The notes beneath the pieces were generated by a model. That model worked only from the letters and a program-made list of their open reading frames with translations. It searched no databases and was not told where the DNA came from. 64,000 nucleotides of DNA from Candidatus Zixiibacteriota bacterium (GTDB lineage Bacteria > RBG-13-66-14 > B26-G2 > WVWN01). Below, piece by piece: positions 15,292 through 24,347 of the stretch (position 1 is the first letter of the stretch; every line of letters begins with the position of its first letter). Made by a program: the position numbers and the translations under genes. The DNA lies in contig JAUWLW010000009.1 of assembly GCA_030613505.1 (NCBI GenBank), positions 5,353 to 69,352 of the forward strand, read 5' to 3'.

Positions 15292-18200
15292 TTAGGCCGG
15301 CGGTTTGGTTTCGCTTGTGCGCTTCAGCGCTTCGTTTAAGATGACGTCGGAGCGCGCGAGTTTTTTCTGCAGGTCGTCGAGGCGGTCGCTGGTCGATTTT
15401 AAATTCGCCATTTTGGCGTCGATGTCTTTGGCGAGAAAGCTCACTTGGGCGAGCTTTTCGGCGACGGCGTCCACCCGTTTTTCTTCGTTCCGCAGCTGGC
15501 CCATTTTCTCTTCCAGGGCCGCCGCGGCGCGATTTATCTGTTCGAACCTGGCCTCGACTTTCTTGAGGTCGGCGCGTTTGGCGTTCACGTCGCGAACGGC
15601 CGCGGCGACGTCTTTGCGCGTCTCCGAAAGTTCGCTTAGCTGGCCCCGGATCTGGTTTATGGCCTCCGCCTCGCCCTTGAGGTCCGTCATACCGTCTTGG
15701 ACCAGGTCGTAATAGGCTTTGAGGTCGCGGACTTCGCGTTCGACCGCCGCCACTTCGTCCCGCCGTTGGCCCAGGACGCGCAGGCGTTCGTCGAGGTCTT
15801 CGGCCAACATGGTGAGGGCGTTCACGCGTTCGTCGACGGCGACGATGTCCTGGCTCCGCCGCTCGACGAGGGTGGCTTTGCGGGTCGCTTCCTGGGAGGC
15901 ATCCAGGATCTTCTCGAGGACGCGATTGACTTCTTTCTCCGTATCAGCGGCTTGCGCGGCGTGGGAGGAGACGCGGTCGTTGACGTCCGTTACCTCGGCG
16001 CGGAGCTCTTCGATCTTTTCCACTTCGCCGGCCAGCTCGTGCCTCAACTTGCCCTGGGCCGCCAGGGCTTTTTCGACCGCGGCGGCGCTCTCCTCGAGGG
16101 TGACGACTTTTTCGGCCAGGCGGTCGATCTCCTTCTCGGATTTGAACGTTGCCCGACGTTTGTCATCGAGAAGGGAGAGGTCTCGGTTGAGGTCGTCGAG
16201 GCGGGAGCTCAGCGCGTCGAGTTTGGCGTCCTCGCGGAGTACCGTCATCATGCGCCCGTCGATGTCTTTGAGGAGAGTGTCGATTTTTACGGTCTTGTCG
16301 TGGACGCTGGTAACCAGCTCCTCGCGGAGCCGGATCTCCTCCTGGCGTCGTTCGACTTGCTCGAGCGCTCCCTGCACGGATTTGTTCATACGGGCGAAAT
16401 CTTCTTGCGTTCGGCCGCGTTCCGTCCGATATTCGCCGAGTTCGCGCGACGCGGCCTCGGATACGCGGCCAAGCTCCTCCTGCGCCTTTTGAATATTCTT
16501 GATCTCCTGCGCCGCGGCCTCGACCCTGCCTGCGTCGGCCGTTATCTCGCGGATTTTATTTTCGACCTCGTCGAGGCGAGAGGCTCGAGCGGTGAAGGCC
16601 GCTTCGCGCGCTTTGTTCTCCGAGATTTGGTCGGCGACGGCGCGGGACATCGCGTCCGCCTCGGCCAGCCGCGTCTCGAGCATGCCGATTTTATCGTGTA
16701 ATTTCTCCATCGCAGGCGCTTGGGCTTGGACTTCGGCCAGGTCCGCCTTGACGGCCCGGAGCACCTCAGCTCGGTTATCTATGGCTTCCAGGGACGCTTC
16801 GGCTTCGTCCAGTTTGCTTTCGGCGAAGCCTAGTTTGCCGACGAGGTCTTCGGCGGTGCGCGATACCTTGTCGAAGTCGGCCCGGACGGTGCGGAACTCG
16901 GCCATCTGGCGTTCGAACGTCGCCACTTCGCGTGCGAAATCCTCTTGGCGGCCTTCGACATCGGCCAGCTTTTCCCGGATGCCTTGAACTTCGCGGAAGC
17001 GGTCGCGCGTTTCGGCCAGCGTCTCCTCCAGGTCGGCGACGCGCTTTTCGCCGTCGCGCACCATCTTCTGTTCTTCGGCCAGCTTCTTGATCCGAACGTC
17101 CATTTCCCACAGCAGGACGTCGAGCTTACCCGACTCCTCGTTGGCCTTGGTGATAAGTTCGCGTTGGTCTTCCAGCACGTGGATCTTGGTATTGATATGT
17201 TCGATAAGCGCGTTTAAGCGGTCGACGTTTTGCGACGCTTCGGTGTAGCGTTCGCGCTCGAGGCGGAGGGCGCCGAAATCCTCTTGGATTTTAGCGAGCG
17301 ATTTATCGAGGGTTTGAGCTCGGTCGGCCGCGTTGTTAAGCTCCTTCTGAGCCGCTCCGAAGCGAGTGTTGAAGTCGCCGAGTTTTTCGTCGATGCCGTT
17401 CATTTTCCCGAGTACGGCGTCGGCGCGTTTTTCGGCGCCGGCGAGCTCGGCGACGCGCTTTTCGAAGCCCTCGACTTTCTGGTCGATCTTAGTCGTACGG
17501 CCGGCCAGCGCGCCCACGCGACGTGAAGCGTCACTTACGCCGGCGTCGGCGTCTTTGAGCTCTTTGTGGATGTTATCTAGCGAACTTTTTACGCCGGCTA
17601 CGTCTTCGCGGTACTTTTGGGCTTCGCCGCGGACGCGATTGAGCTCGCTCTGGGCAGCTTTACCCTCGGCGGCAGCTTCTTTCGCCGCTTGGGTCGTGGT
17701 TTCGATCCGGGTTTTTATGGCGTCGATATTTTTCGCGGCCCTGGCTGCCTCGCTTAGTTTGCTCTCCAGGGGGGCGATTTTCGTGGCGACCTCTTCGGCC
17801 CGTTCGCGCAGCGTTTCCGTTTTGTTAGATAACGTCGTGATGGTTTTGGCGCGCTTCTCGAGTTGACCCAAGCCGCCCTCGATGTCCTTTAGGCGGTGTT
17901 CGATTCCGTCGCTCGAGATTTTGAGGGTACCCTTAAGGTTGGACAACGCGGTGGTTTGTTGGTCGGCAGTTTTTTTAGTATCGGCCAGCGACGATTTGAT
18001 TTCGGCAAGGGTTTGTTTATTGGCTTCGTTAACCTTGGCGGTCTTTTCGGCGGCGGCACCTGCGGCGCGGAGCTCGGCGCGGAATTCGGTCATTCGGCCG
18101 GCGGCTTTTTCAACGTTGTCCAGTTTGGCCCGGGCGGCGGCGATATCCTTTTCGACCGCTTTTAACTTCTTGGCCTGGTCGCCCACGCCTGCTACGTCTT

Positions 18201-18837
18201 TTTTGACGGATTTCAGCTCGGCATCGGCCCGGCCTATGCCCTGCACCGCGGTTTTGACCGCTTTGTCCAGATCGACGATTTGCGTCGCCAACGACGACAC
18301 GCGGTCGGCCGACTCGCGAACGCGGGCCGTAATTTTGTCCTCGGTACCTGCCAGCCTTTGGGTTATTTTAGCTATCTCCGCGTCCGTTCTCCGCAATTCG
18401 CCGAGTTTGGCCTCGAGTTTCGAAACGTCGCCGGCGGCGCGGCTTACGCTCTCGTTTAACGTACGCGCTTTTTTCTCGAGGGTAAGGAGGTCGGCCTGCT
18501 TTTCAGCCAGCGCGTTAAGTTGTTTCTCGACTTCTCCGGTTTTCGCGGCGGCCGCCGCGGTTTTTTCGGCGGTGGCGTCAACCTGCGCCGGCAGGCCTTT
18601 CGAGCTCTTGACCGCTCCGGCCAACGACGCGGCAGCAGCCTCGAACTCCTTGATTTTATTGTCGAGTTCGTCCGCTTTTTTGAGGTCGCGTTCGACTTTG
18701 GCCGCCCGAGCCGTTAGCTTCTTTTCCTGGTCCGAGGCTTTGTCGATTAGCTTTTTAAATTCGGCCGCCCGCTTATCGAAATACTCGCCGACCAGTTCCG
18801 GCGTTAACTCCTTCTTTTTTCCAAACAAGGGGGCCAT
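15292..18837 (-). CDS. Giant coiled-coil protein paired with ParA
   Basis: A 1181-residue protein that is almost wholly charged and heptad-patterned (Lys, Glu, Asp, Ala, Leu rich; few aromatics, few prolines), with no signal peptide or membrane segment. The start, MAPLFGKKKELTPELVGEYF, precedes the coiled coil, and the last part ends LNEALKRTSETKPPA. Repeat-like blocks such as 'LEDQRELI' and 'IKKLAEEQKMV' are separated by short breaks. It resembles SMC or cytoskeletal coiled coils only in composition; no ATPase head is seen. Its SD (GGGAGGTCC, 7 bases before ATG) and strong promoter (18946-18974) support expression. parA lies directly downstream. Function unknown; candidate polar or spatial organiser. 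Confidence 0.85.
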   Translation of the reverse strand: MAPLFGKKKELTPELVGEYFDKRAAEFKKLIDKASDQEKKLTARAAKVERDLKKADELDNKIKEFEAAAASLAGAVKSSKGLPAQVDATAEKTAAAAAKTGEVEKQLNALAEKQADLLTLEKKARTLNESVSRAAGDVSKLEAKLGELRRTDAEIAKITQRLAGTEDKITARVRESADRVSSLATQIVDLDKAVKTAVQGIGRADAELKSVKKDVAGVGDQAKKLKAVEKDIAAARAKLDNVEKAAGRMTEFRAELRAAGAAAEKTAKVNEANKQTLAEIKSSLADTKKTADQQTTALSNLKGTLKISSDGIEHRLKDIEGGLGQLEKRAKTITTLSNKTETLRERAEEVATKIAPLESKLSEAARAAKNIDAIKTRIETTTQAAKEAAAEGKAAQSELNRVRGEAQKYREDVAGVKSSLDNIHKELKDADAGVSDASRRVGALAGRTTKIDQKVEGFEKRVAELAGAEKRADAVLGKMNGIDEKLGDFNTRFGAAQKELNNAADRAQTLDKSLAKIQEDFGALRLERERYTEASQNVDRLNALIEHINTKIHVLEDQRELITKANEESGKLDVLLWEMDVRIKKLAEEQKMVRDGEKRVADLEETLAETRDRFREVQGIREKLADVEGRQEDFAREVATFERQMAEFRTVRADFDKVSRTAEDLVGKLGFAESKLDEAEASLEAIDNRAEVLRAVKADLAEVQAQAPAMEKLHDKIGMLETRLAEADAMSRAVADQISENKAREAAFTARASRLDEVENKIREITADAGRVEAAAQEIKNIQKAQEELGRVSEAASRELGEYRTERGRTQEDFARMNKSVQGALEQVERRQEEIRLREELVTSVHDKTVKIDTLLKDIDGRMMTVLREDAKLDALSSRLDDLNRDLSLLDDKRRATFKSEKEIDRLAEKVVTLEESAAAVEKALAAQGKLRHELAGEVEKIEELRAEVTDVNDRVSSHAAQAADTEKEVNRVLEKILDASQEATRKATLVERRSQDIVAVDERVNALTMLAEDLDERLRVLGQRRDEVAAVEREVRDLKAYYDLVQDGMTDLKGEAEAINQIRGQLSELSETRKDVAAAVRDVNAKRADLKKVEARFEQINRAAAALEEKMGQLRNEEKRVDAVAEKLAQVSFLAKDIDAKMANLKSTSDRLDDLQKKLARSDVILNEALKRTSETKPPA

Positions 18838-18945
18838 AACAGGACCTCCCGGCGGGCGCGACGTAACGCTCGACCGCCTACGCGCCGGCCAGACGTACGG
18901 AAGTTGAGTTTATATTATGATTTATAAAAATCCCTTAGAACTAAG

Positions 18946-18974
18946 AATATAGAATAATTAGCCAATAGCGTCAA
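18946..18974 (-). promoter_or_regulatory. Promoter of the coiled-coil/parA operon
   Basis: On the minus strand TTGACG (18974-18969), 17 bases, then TATATT (18951-18946). The region 18900-18970 is AT-rich in a GC-rich genome. The leader to the ATG at 18837 is about 100 bases. Confidence 0.7.
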
Positions 18975-19040
18975 CCGAAAAATATTATCTTTCGTCTATC
19001 GCCCCGCGGATAGACCGATGTAAGACGTTTAGCTCGGTTT

Positions 19041-19619
19041 TTAGAAGAACCAGTTTGTTACGCGCGACCGCACAAACGCCGCTGCCGCGACGGCGACGAT
19101 TTGAATCAGTACCGCCGTTTCGCCTGCGAGAGCGACGCCGAACCGCCACCGGCTTTGGGTTCCCGCGGGGCGGCTCGTAAAGCGGGGAAGCCATATGGGA
19201 ACCGTACCGCGATAGGCGCGGTATTCCCAGCTGAAGCGTCGCCCCAGGTCGCGGTCACGCGCGCCCTGTATAAGCGAGTATAGCGCGATGAAGACTAACG
19301 CCGTCGCCAGCGGCAGCCACGGTAGAAGGCCCCCCGCCCATAGCGAGAGGCCGACGGCCACGGCGACGTTGCCGATATGCTTCGGGTTCCGCACCCAGCG
19401 GTACGGCCCGGCCGCCGAAAGATCGGCGATCGCTTCCGCCGCGTCTACACGGGCCCACGTGCCGCCGTAACCCGAGGCCCACAGCCTCAACGCCTCGCCT
19501 GCTAAGGCAACCGCGGCGCCGAGCCACAACCAGGGGGTACGGCCTTCGGCGAAAAACATCACAACCGCCGTCCAAAGGACGACCGTGACGAATCGCGTCA
19601 CTAAGAGAGTACGGGTCAC
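19041..19619 (-). CDS. Isoprenylcysteine carboxyl methyltransferase-like (ICMT/PEMT) membrane protein
   Basis: A 192-residue integral membrane protein with about five hydrophobic segments. GPYRWVRNPKHIGN near residues 91-104 is the hallmark of the ICMT/phospholipid-methyltransferase family, where the motif helps form the SAM and substrate site. Bacterial members methylate lipids or small molecules, or reduce other substrates; this one cannot be assigned. Starts at GTG 19619. The final hydrophobic segment (ETAVLIQIVAVAAAAFV) may be an additional helix. It lies between the parA cluster and a TPR protein, with no obvious link. Confidence 0.75.
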   Translation of the reverse strand: MTRTLLVTRFVTVVLWTAVVMFFAEGRTPWLWLGAAVALAGEALRLWASGYGGTWARVDAAEAIADLSAAGPYRWVRNPKHIGNVAVAVGLSLWAGGLLPWLPLATALVFIALYSLIQGARDRDLGRRFSWEYRAYRGTVPIWLPRFTSRPAGTQSRWRFGVALAGETAVLIQIVAVAAAAFVRSRVTNWFF

Positions 19620-19687
19620 GTTATTCGGTATAGCCCAAAGCGGCGGCGACCGAGCCGGCGCGGGTTAACGCCGGTTGCCTTTGCGCG

Positions 19688-20608
19688 TTACTTCCCCGCG
19701 AGGCGGCGCTGGAGGCGGTCCAGCATTTCGACCAGGCCGTCGATTACGGCGCCCGAATCGACGACCTTCTCGGCTTCGGCCAGGGCATCCTCGTACCGGC
19801 CTTGCGCTTCCAGCGCCGCGGCGAGGTAGTAGCGCGCTTCGCCGTCGCCGGGTTTGCGCTCGAGCACTACGCGGTAGTGTTTCTCGGCGCCGGCGTAATC
19901 GCCCTGCATGAAGAGGATGCCGGCGAGGTTATAATTGGCCGTTAAGTTGGCCGGTTCGAATGCCAGCGCGTTCTCCAAGTGTGCTCGAGCCACGTCGTAT
20001 TTGCGTTCGTTCATCTCCAGCAAGCCCAGGTACGACATGGCGAGCGCGTTCTCGGCGTCGGCCGTCAGCGCCCGCTCGAGCTTGGCGCGGGCTTCGCCGG
20101 CGTTACCGGCCATGAGTTCTAAATACGCGAGGCCGGTAAGGGCTCTCGATTCTCCGGGTATTTGGGCGAGGACCTGTTCGAACGTCGCCCGGGCGTCGTT
20201 GTCGCGGCCCGCGTCGAGATAAGCTTGGCCCAGCGCCAGGAGTATCGTCGCGTCGCCGGGGCGTTCTTTTAACGCCGCCCGGTAATTTACGATCGCGGCG
20301 TCGTACCGGCCAAGCGTATCCAACGCGAAGCCTTTGTAATAGAGTACCTCGACGGTAAAGGTCCCGGCGACGTCGCGGGCCATTGCGTCGTCCAACGCCT
20401 CGAGCGCTTCTTCGGCTTTGCCGCCCAGGATCAGCGCCCGAACGAATTGCAGCTTGCTCGCGAGCTCGGCTTCGCCGGGCGGGAGCTCTTCGCGCGGGAC
20501 GCGCAAAAGTTCCAAATCGGCCAGCGACGGGCCGTCGCCTGTAGCGGCGGCGGCGAGCGTCGCGGCCGCAAACGCGGCCAACGCGGCGGCGAGCAGTCTT
20601 CTTCTCAC
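19688..20608 (-). CDS. Secreted TPR-repeat protein
   Basis: A 306-residue protein with a signal peptide (MRRRLLAAALAAFAAATLAAAA). The rest is about seven TPR-type 34-residue repeats, with units such as ATILLALGQAYLDAGRDNDA, ALAMSYLGLLEMNERKYDVA and ARYYLAAALEAQGRYEDA. TPRs mediate protein-protein binding; the periplasmic location implies an envelope-assembly or scaffold role, not further defined. GTG start at 20608. It lies downstream of, and is divergent from, queH. Confidence 0.85.
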   Translation of the reverse strand: MRRRLLAAALAAFAAATLAAAATGDGPSLADLELLRVPREELPPGEAELASKLQFVRALILGGKAEEALEALDDAMARDVAGTFTVEVLYYKGFALDTLGRYDAAIVNYRAALKERPGDATILLALGQAYLDAGRDNDARATFEQVLAQIPGESRALTGLAYLELMAGNAGEARAKLERALTADAENALAMSYLGLLEMNERKYDVARAHLENALAFEPANLTANYNLAGILFMQGDYAGAEKHYRVVLERKPGDGEARYYLAAALEAQGRYEDALAEAEKVVDSGAVIDGLVEMLDRLQRRLAGK

Positions 20609-20765
20609 GGTATTAATTCAAACACCCCGGGGCGGCCAAGTCAAGGTCAAAGACGGGAAAAACGGGAGAAAACCGGCGTTCGGGTGGGATTTCGAAGGGG
20701 CCGGCCTAAGGGTATTCCGTTTAAGCCGTAAGCGGTGGGTGTAATAAGAGGAGGCCAGAAAAGGT

Positions 20766-20795
20766 TTGATATGGGACGCTTAAATGTTTTATAAT
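20766..20795 (+). promoter_or_regulatory. Promoter of queH, implying a near-leaderless transcript
   Basis: TTGATA (20766-20771), 18 bases, TATAAT (20790-20795). The ATG at 20808 is only 12 bases after the -10 box, and no Shine-Dalgarno is visible. Confidence 0.7.
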
Positions 20796-20807
20796 AGATC
20801 TTTTAGT

Positions 20808-21374
20808 ATGAAGATACTCGTACATGCCTGCTGCGGGCCTTGTTTAGTGGCGCCGGCACGCGCGTTAGCGGCGGAAGGGCACGAAATACTGGCATATTGG
20901 TACAACCCGAACGTCCAGCCGTACCGCGAGAACCGCAAAAGGCTCGCCGCCTTCAGGGAAGCCGCTAACCGCGACGGTTGGCCCGCCGACGTCGACGACC
21001 GCTACGACGTGGATTTTTTCCTGAAGGAGGTTGCCGTTCGCCGGGAAGGCCGTTGCCCGCGTTGCTACTACGAGCGGCTCTCGCGGGCCGCGGCGCGGGC
21101 GGCGGCGAACGGCTGCGACGCCTTCACGACGACGTTACTGATATCACGTCACCAAGACCGTGAGGCCCTGCTGGAGGCGGGAGCGCGGGCGGGCGCAGCA
21201 GCCGGCGTCGCGTTTATGGGGAGCGACTTCAGGCCTTTGGACGGCGAGAGCCACCGCCTCGCCCGCGAGATGGGCCTTTACATCCAGGGTTACTGCGGCT
21301 GCATATATAGCGAGGAGGAACGTTACCGAAAGCGGGAGGACGTTGACTCGAGCGAAGTTCGATCTGGCGGTTAA
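20808..21374 (+). CDS. queH: Epoxyqueuosine reductase QueH (DUF208)
   Basis: A 188-residue enzyme for the last step of queuosine synthesis in tRNA, reducing epoxyqueuosine to queuosine without cobalamin. The diagnostic cysteine motifs are all present: VHACCGPC near residue 6, RCPRCYYE near residue 80, and GYCGCIYSEEERY near residue 165. QueH replaces the cobalamin-dependent QueG. An in-frame upstream TTG/ATG at 20784 is rejected because it lies upstream of or within the predicted -10 box. The gene overlaps the next frame. Confidence 0.95.
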   Translation: MKILVHACCGPCLVAPARALAAEGHEILAYWYNPNVQPYRENRKRLAAFREAANRDGWPADVDDRYDVDFFLKEVAVRREGRCPRCYYERLSRAAARAAANGCDAFTTTLLISRHQDREALLEAGARAGAAAGVAFMGSDFRPLDGESHRLAREMGLYIQGYCGCIYSEEERYRKREDVDSSEVRSGG

Positions 21375-21942
21375 TGTCCCGCTGGTGTGGAAGCATCTGA
21401 GGATGCCGGCGCAGGAGGCGGCGGGCGAACTCCGCCGCGAATTTGACGACGTTTACCGGCGAGCCCGGGCCGTGCTCGAGCCGAGGTATTCGTACGCTCG
21501 CGCGGCCGTCGTCGCGGCCCGCGGCCGGACGTTGGAATTGGAGGGCGTCGTCTTCGAAAGCGCGGACCTCGTAGAGATGGCGGCCGGCGCTTCCGCCGTC
21601 GTGGCCATGGCGGCGACGGTGGGCGACGGCATCGACGGGTTGGCGCGCGAGTACGACGGCCGGGGCGAAACGTTCGCGATGACGGTGGCCGACGCCGTCG
21701 GCTCAGTGGCGGCGGAGGAGCTTATGTCGCGGCTGCACGCCTTCGTCGGCGCCGAAGCCGAGCGCGCGGGCGAGCTGGTAACGCGGCGCGTTAGTCCCGG
21801 CTACGGCGACTTTGAGCTCGCGGCCCAGGAGCGCCTGCTCCGGCTGGCCGGCGGCTTCGAGTTGGGAATCAGCTTGACCGAGAATTATATGATGGTTCCG
21901 CGCAAGAGCGTGACCGCGGTCGCGGCGGTTAAGGCGAGATGA
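21343..21942 (+). CDS. Stand-alone methionine synthase reactivation domain
   Basis: A 199-residue protein like the C-terminal activation domain of MetH, which binds SAM and remethylates oxidised cob(II)alamin. The closing FELGISLTENYMMVPRKSVT matches the 'GLSLTE....P...V' signature. Neighbouring metH lacks this domain, so the function has been split; a separate reactivation protein is known from thermophiles. The TTG start at 21343 overlaps queH by 32 bases, with ggGAGGA just upstream at a short spacing; a GTG at 21385 is an alternative. The end overlaps metH as ATGA, indicating translational coupling. Confidence 0.88.
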   Translation: MTRAKFDLAVNVPLVWKHLRMPAQEAAGELRREFDDVYRRARAVLEPRYSYARAAVVAARGRTLELEGVVFESADLVEMAAGASAVVAMAATVGDGIDGLAREYDGRGETFAMTVADAVGSVAAEELMSRLHAFVGAEAERAGELVTRRVSPGYGDFELAAQERLLRLAGGFELGISLTENYMMVPRKSVTAVAAVKAR

Positions 21943-24332
21943 AACTTAGGCGCGAACAATTCAAGACTTTGGCCCGGAAGCGCGTTTTACTTCTAGACGG
22001 CGCGATGGGCACGCTGCTTCAGCGCGAAGGGTTGCCGGCCGGCGAGCCGCCGGACGGGTTCAATATACACCGCCCGGACGCGGTGCGCGCGTCGTACGCG
22101 GCCTACGTCGCGGCCGGCGCCGATATAATTTTAACCAATACCTTCGGCGCGACGAGGCGACGGCTCGCGCTCTATCGCCTCGCCTCCCGCGCCGACGAGA
22201 TAAACCGCGCCGGGGTCGTGCTGGCGCGGGAGGCCGCGGCCGATAAAACCTGGGTGGCCGGCGACGTGGGCCCGTTGGGCGAGTATCCCGAGCCGTTGGG
22301 CGCGCTATCTTTCGACGAGGCGTACCGCGAATTCTACCGCCAGGCGCGGGTGCTGGCCGACGCCGGCGTGGACCTCGTCGTCGTCGAAACGATGTCGGAC
22401 CTGCGCGAGGCCAAGGCCGCGGTGGTAGCGGCGCGCGCGGCTTTCGACGGCCCCGTCGTCGCCTTTATGACGTTCGACGACGGCGGCCGCGCCGTTACCG
22501 GGACGCCGCCCGAGGTGGCCGCCGTAACGCTCGTCGCCGCGGGCGCGGATGCGGTAGGGGCCAACTGTTCGGTGGGGGCGCGGGAGCTCGTGCCGGTTAT
22601 TCGGGCGATGGCGGCCGCGGTGGACGTTCCGGTGTGTGCCAAGCCGAACGCCGGCCTGCCCAGACTCGTGGCGGGCAAGACGGTGTTCCGGCAGACGCCG
22701 GCCCAATTCGCGTCGTGGGTGCCGAAGCTCGTGGCTGCCGGCGCCGCGGTGGTGGGCGGTTGCTGCGGCACGACCCCCGAACACGTGCGCTTGGCGGCGA
22801 AAGCGGCCAGGGGTTTGAAGCCGCCGAGACGACGCCGGGGAGAGCGTAGGTCCACGCTTGCCAGCCGCACGCGGTTGGTTGTCGCGGGCGCGGGCGCGCC
22901 CGTCGTCGTGGGCGAACGTATTAACCCGACGGGCCGGCGCGAGCTTACGCGGGAGCTTGCGAAAGGCTCTTTCGATTTGGTAGCGAGCGAGGCCGAGGCG
23001 CAGGTGGCCGCGGGCGCGGCCGTCGTCGACGTAAACGTGGGCGACGGGGACGGCGCCGCGGGCACGATGGCGGCCGCGGTACGCGCGATTCAGGACGCCG
23101 TGGACGTGCCGGTTTCGGTAGACTCCGCCAGGCCGGAGGTGCTGGAGGCGGGCTTGAAGGCGGCGGTGGGGAAGCCGTTGTTGAACTCCTGCCCGGCGTC
23201 GGGGCGGGCGATGGCTAAGCTTCTGCCGTTGGCGCGCCGCTGGGGGGCGGCGGTCGTGGGTTTGGCGATGGACGCCCGCGGCATCCCGGCGACCTCGGCC
23301 GAACGGTTCAAATTGGCCGAAAAGTTTGTAGGCCGGGCGCTGGACGAGGGTATCGCGCTCGACGACATATACGTCGACCCGTTGATGTTGACCGCGGCGC
23401 AGGGCCGTGCGGCCCAAGCCTTCGAGACCCTGCGTGAGATAAAGAAGACCCTCGGCGTGCGGACGATTATGGGTGTGAGCAACGTGTCCCACGGCCTTCC
23501 GAGGCGAGACTTGTTGAACGCCGCGGCGTTTCTGTACGCCGCGGGCGCGGGCCTCGACCTCGCCATCGTCGATCCCCTCGACGAGCGGATACGGGAAGCG
23601 ATGGGTACGGCGTCGGCTTTGGCGGGCGGCGAGCGCGAAGTGGCTGCGTACGTCGAAGCGTTTTTGGAAAAACCTTCACGGAAAAAGGTAAGGAAGAGGA
23701 AGGTTCCGACGCCGGGCAACGAGCTGTACGAGGCGGTCGTCGACGGCCGGCGCGAGCGGGCGGCGGCCGCGGCCGCTCGAGCCGTTAAAAATTCCCCCAA
23801 GCCGTTTGCCATAAATAATAAATTTATCGTGCCGGCGCTGGAGGAAGTGGGTCGCCTTTTCGAGAGGAAAGAGTATTATCTTCCGCAGGTAATAAGGGCG
23901 GCTGAAGCGGGGCAAGCGGCGTTTAGCGTTATTGAGAAAGCAACCGATAAAGAGTCGCGCCGTCCGGCGGGCCGCGTCGTCTTCGCGACCGTGGCGGGCG
24001 ACGTCCACGACATCGGAAAGAACGTCGTCGCCGCGGTGCTGCGCAGTCACGGCTTCGACGTTTACGATTTGGGGAAGAACGTTTCCACGCCGCGCGTGGT
24101 CGAGAGCGCCAAGGCGCGGCGGGCGGACGTCGTGGCGTTGTCGGCGCTGATGACGACGACGATGCCCGAGATGGGCAAAGTCGCGGAGGCGCTGCGGGAG
24201 CGCGGCGTCAAGGCGCGCTTGCTGGTTGGTGGCGCCGTCGTTACGGAAAAGTACGCCAAGGAGATAGGTGCCGCGTACGCGCGCGACGCCGTCGCGGCGG
24301 CGCGCGTCGCCAAACGTCTGGTTCGACGATAA
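21939..24332 (+). CDS. metH: Cobalamin-dependent methionine synthase, core without activation domain
   Basis: A 797-residue enzyme, shorter than full MetH (about 1200). The homocysteine domain (about 1-290) has GANCSVG and GGCCGTT, the zinc cysteines. The methyltetrahydrofolate domain starts at VVGERINPTGRRELTRELAK. The B12 module has the helical cap and DVHDIGKNVVAA (DxHxxG, His ligating cobalt) near 690. The fourth, SAM-binding domain is encoded by the preceding gene. Transfers methyl from CH3-H4folate to homocysteine through methylcobalamin. Coupled by ATGA overlap to the reactivation protein; nucleotide-sugar genes follow after 15 bases. Confidence 0.94.
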   Translation: MKLRREQFKTLARKRVLLLDGAMGTLLQREGLPAGEPPDGFNIHRPDAVRASYAAYVAAGADIILTNTFGATRRRLALYRLASRADEINRAGVVLAREAAADKTWVAGDVGPLGEYPEPLGALSFDEAYREFYRQARVLADAGVDLVVVETMSDLREAKAAVVAARAAFDGPVVAFMTFDDGGRAVTGTPPEVAAVTLVAAGADAVGANCSVGARELVPVIRAMAAAVDVPVCAKPNAGLPRLVAGKTVFRQTPAQFASWVPKLVAAGAAVVGGCCGTTPEHVRLAAKAARGLKPPRRRRGERRSTLASRTRLVVAGAGAPVVVGERINPTGRRELTRELAKGSFDLVASEAEAQVAAGAAVVDVNVGDGDGAAGTMAAAVRAIQDAVDVPVSVDSARPEVLEAGLKAAVGKPLLNSCPASGRAMAKLLPLARRWGAAVVGLAMDARGIPATSAERFKLAEKFVGRALDEGIALDDIYVDPLMLTAAQGRAAQAFETLREIKKTLGVRTIMGVSNVSHGLPRRDLLNAAAFLYAAGAGLDLAIVDPLDERIREAMGTASALAGGEREVAAYVEAFLEKPSRKKVRKRKVPTPGNELYEAVVDGRRERAAAAAARAVKNSPKPFAINNKFIVPALEEVGRLFERKEYYLPQVIRAAEAGQAAFSVIEKATDKESRRPAGRVVFATVAGDVHDIGKNVVAAVLRSHGFDVYDLGKNVSTPRVVESAKARRADVVALSALMTTTMPEMGKVAEALRERGVKARLLVGGAVVTEKYAKEIGAAYARDAVAAARVAKRLVRR

Positions 24333-24347
24333 GGGAAGGGACTGCCG

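Noticed and set aside
15697-18907. Several long plus-strand frames over the coiled-coil gene
   Set aside because: They mirror the heptad-patterned coding strand and are Ser/Arg-rich without domains.
19041-19619. Leaderless start for the ICMT-like gene (TATACC shortly before GTG)
   Set aside because: No -35 element and a poor -10, so not listed as a promoter.
22305-23492. 395-residue open frame on the minus strand inside metH
   Set aside because: Shadow of a GC-rich gene; no start context, no domain, and the plus-strand gene is a clear MetH.
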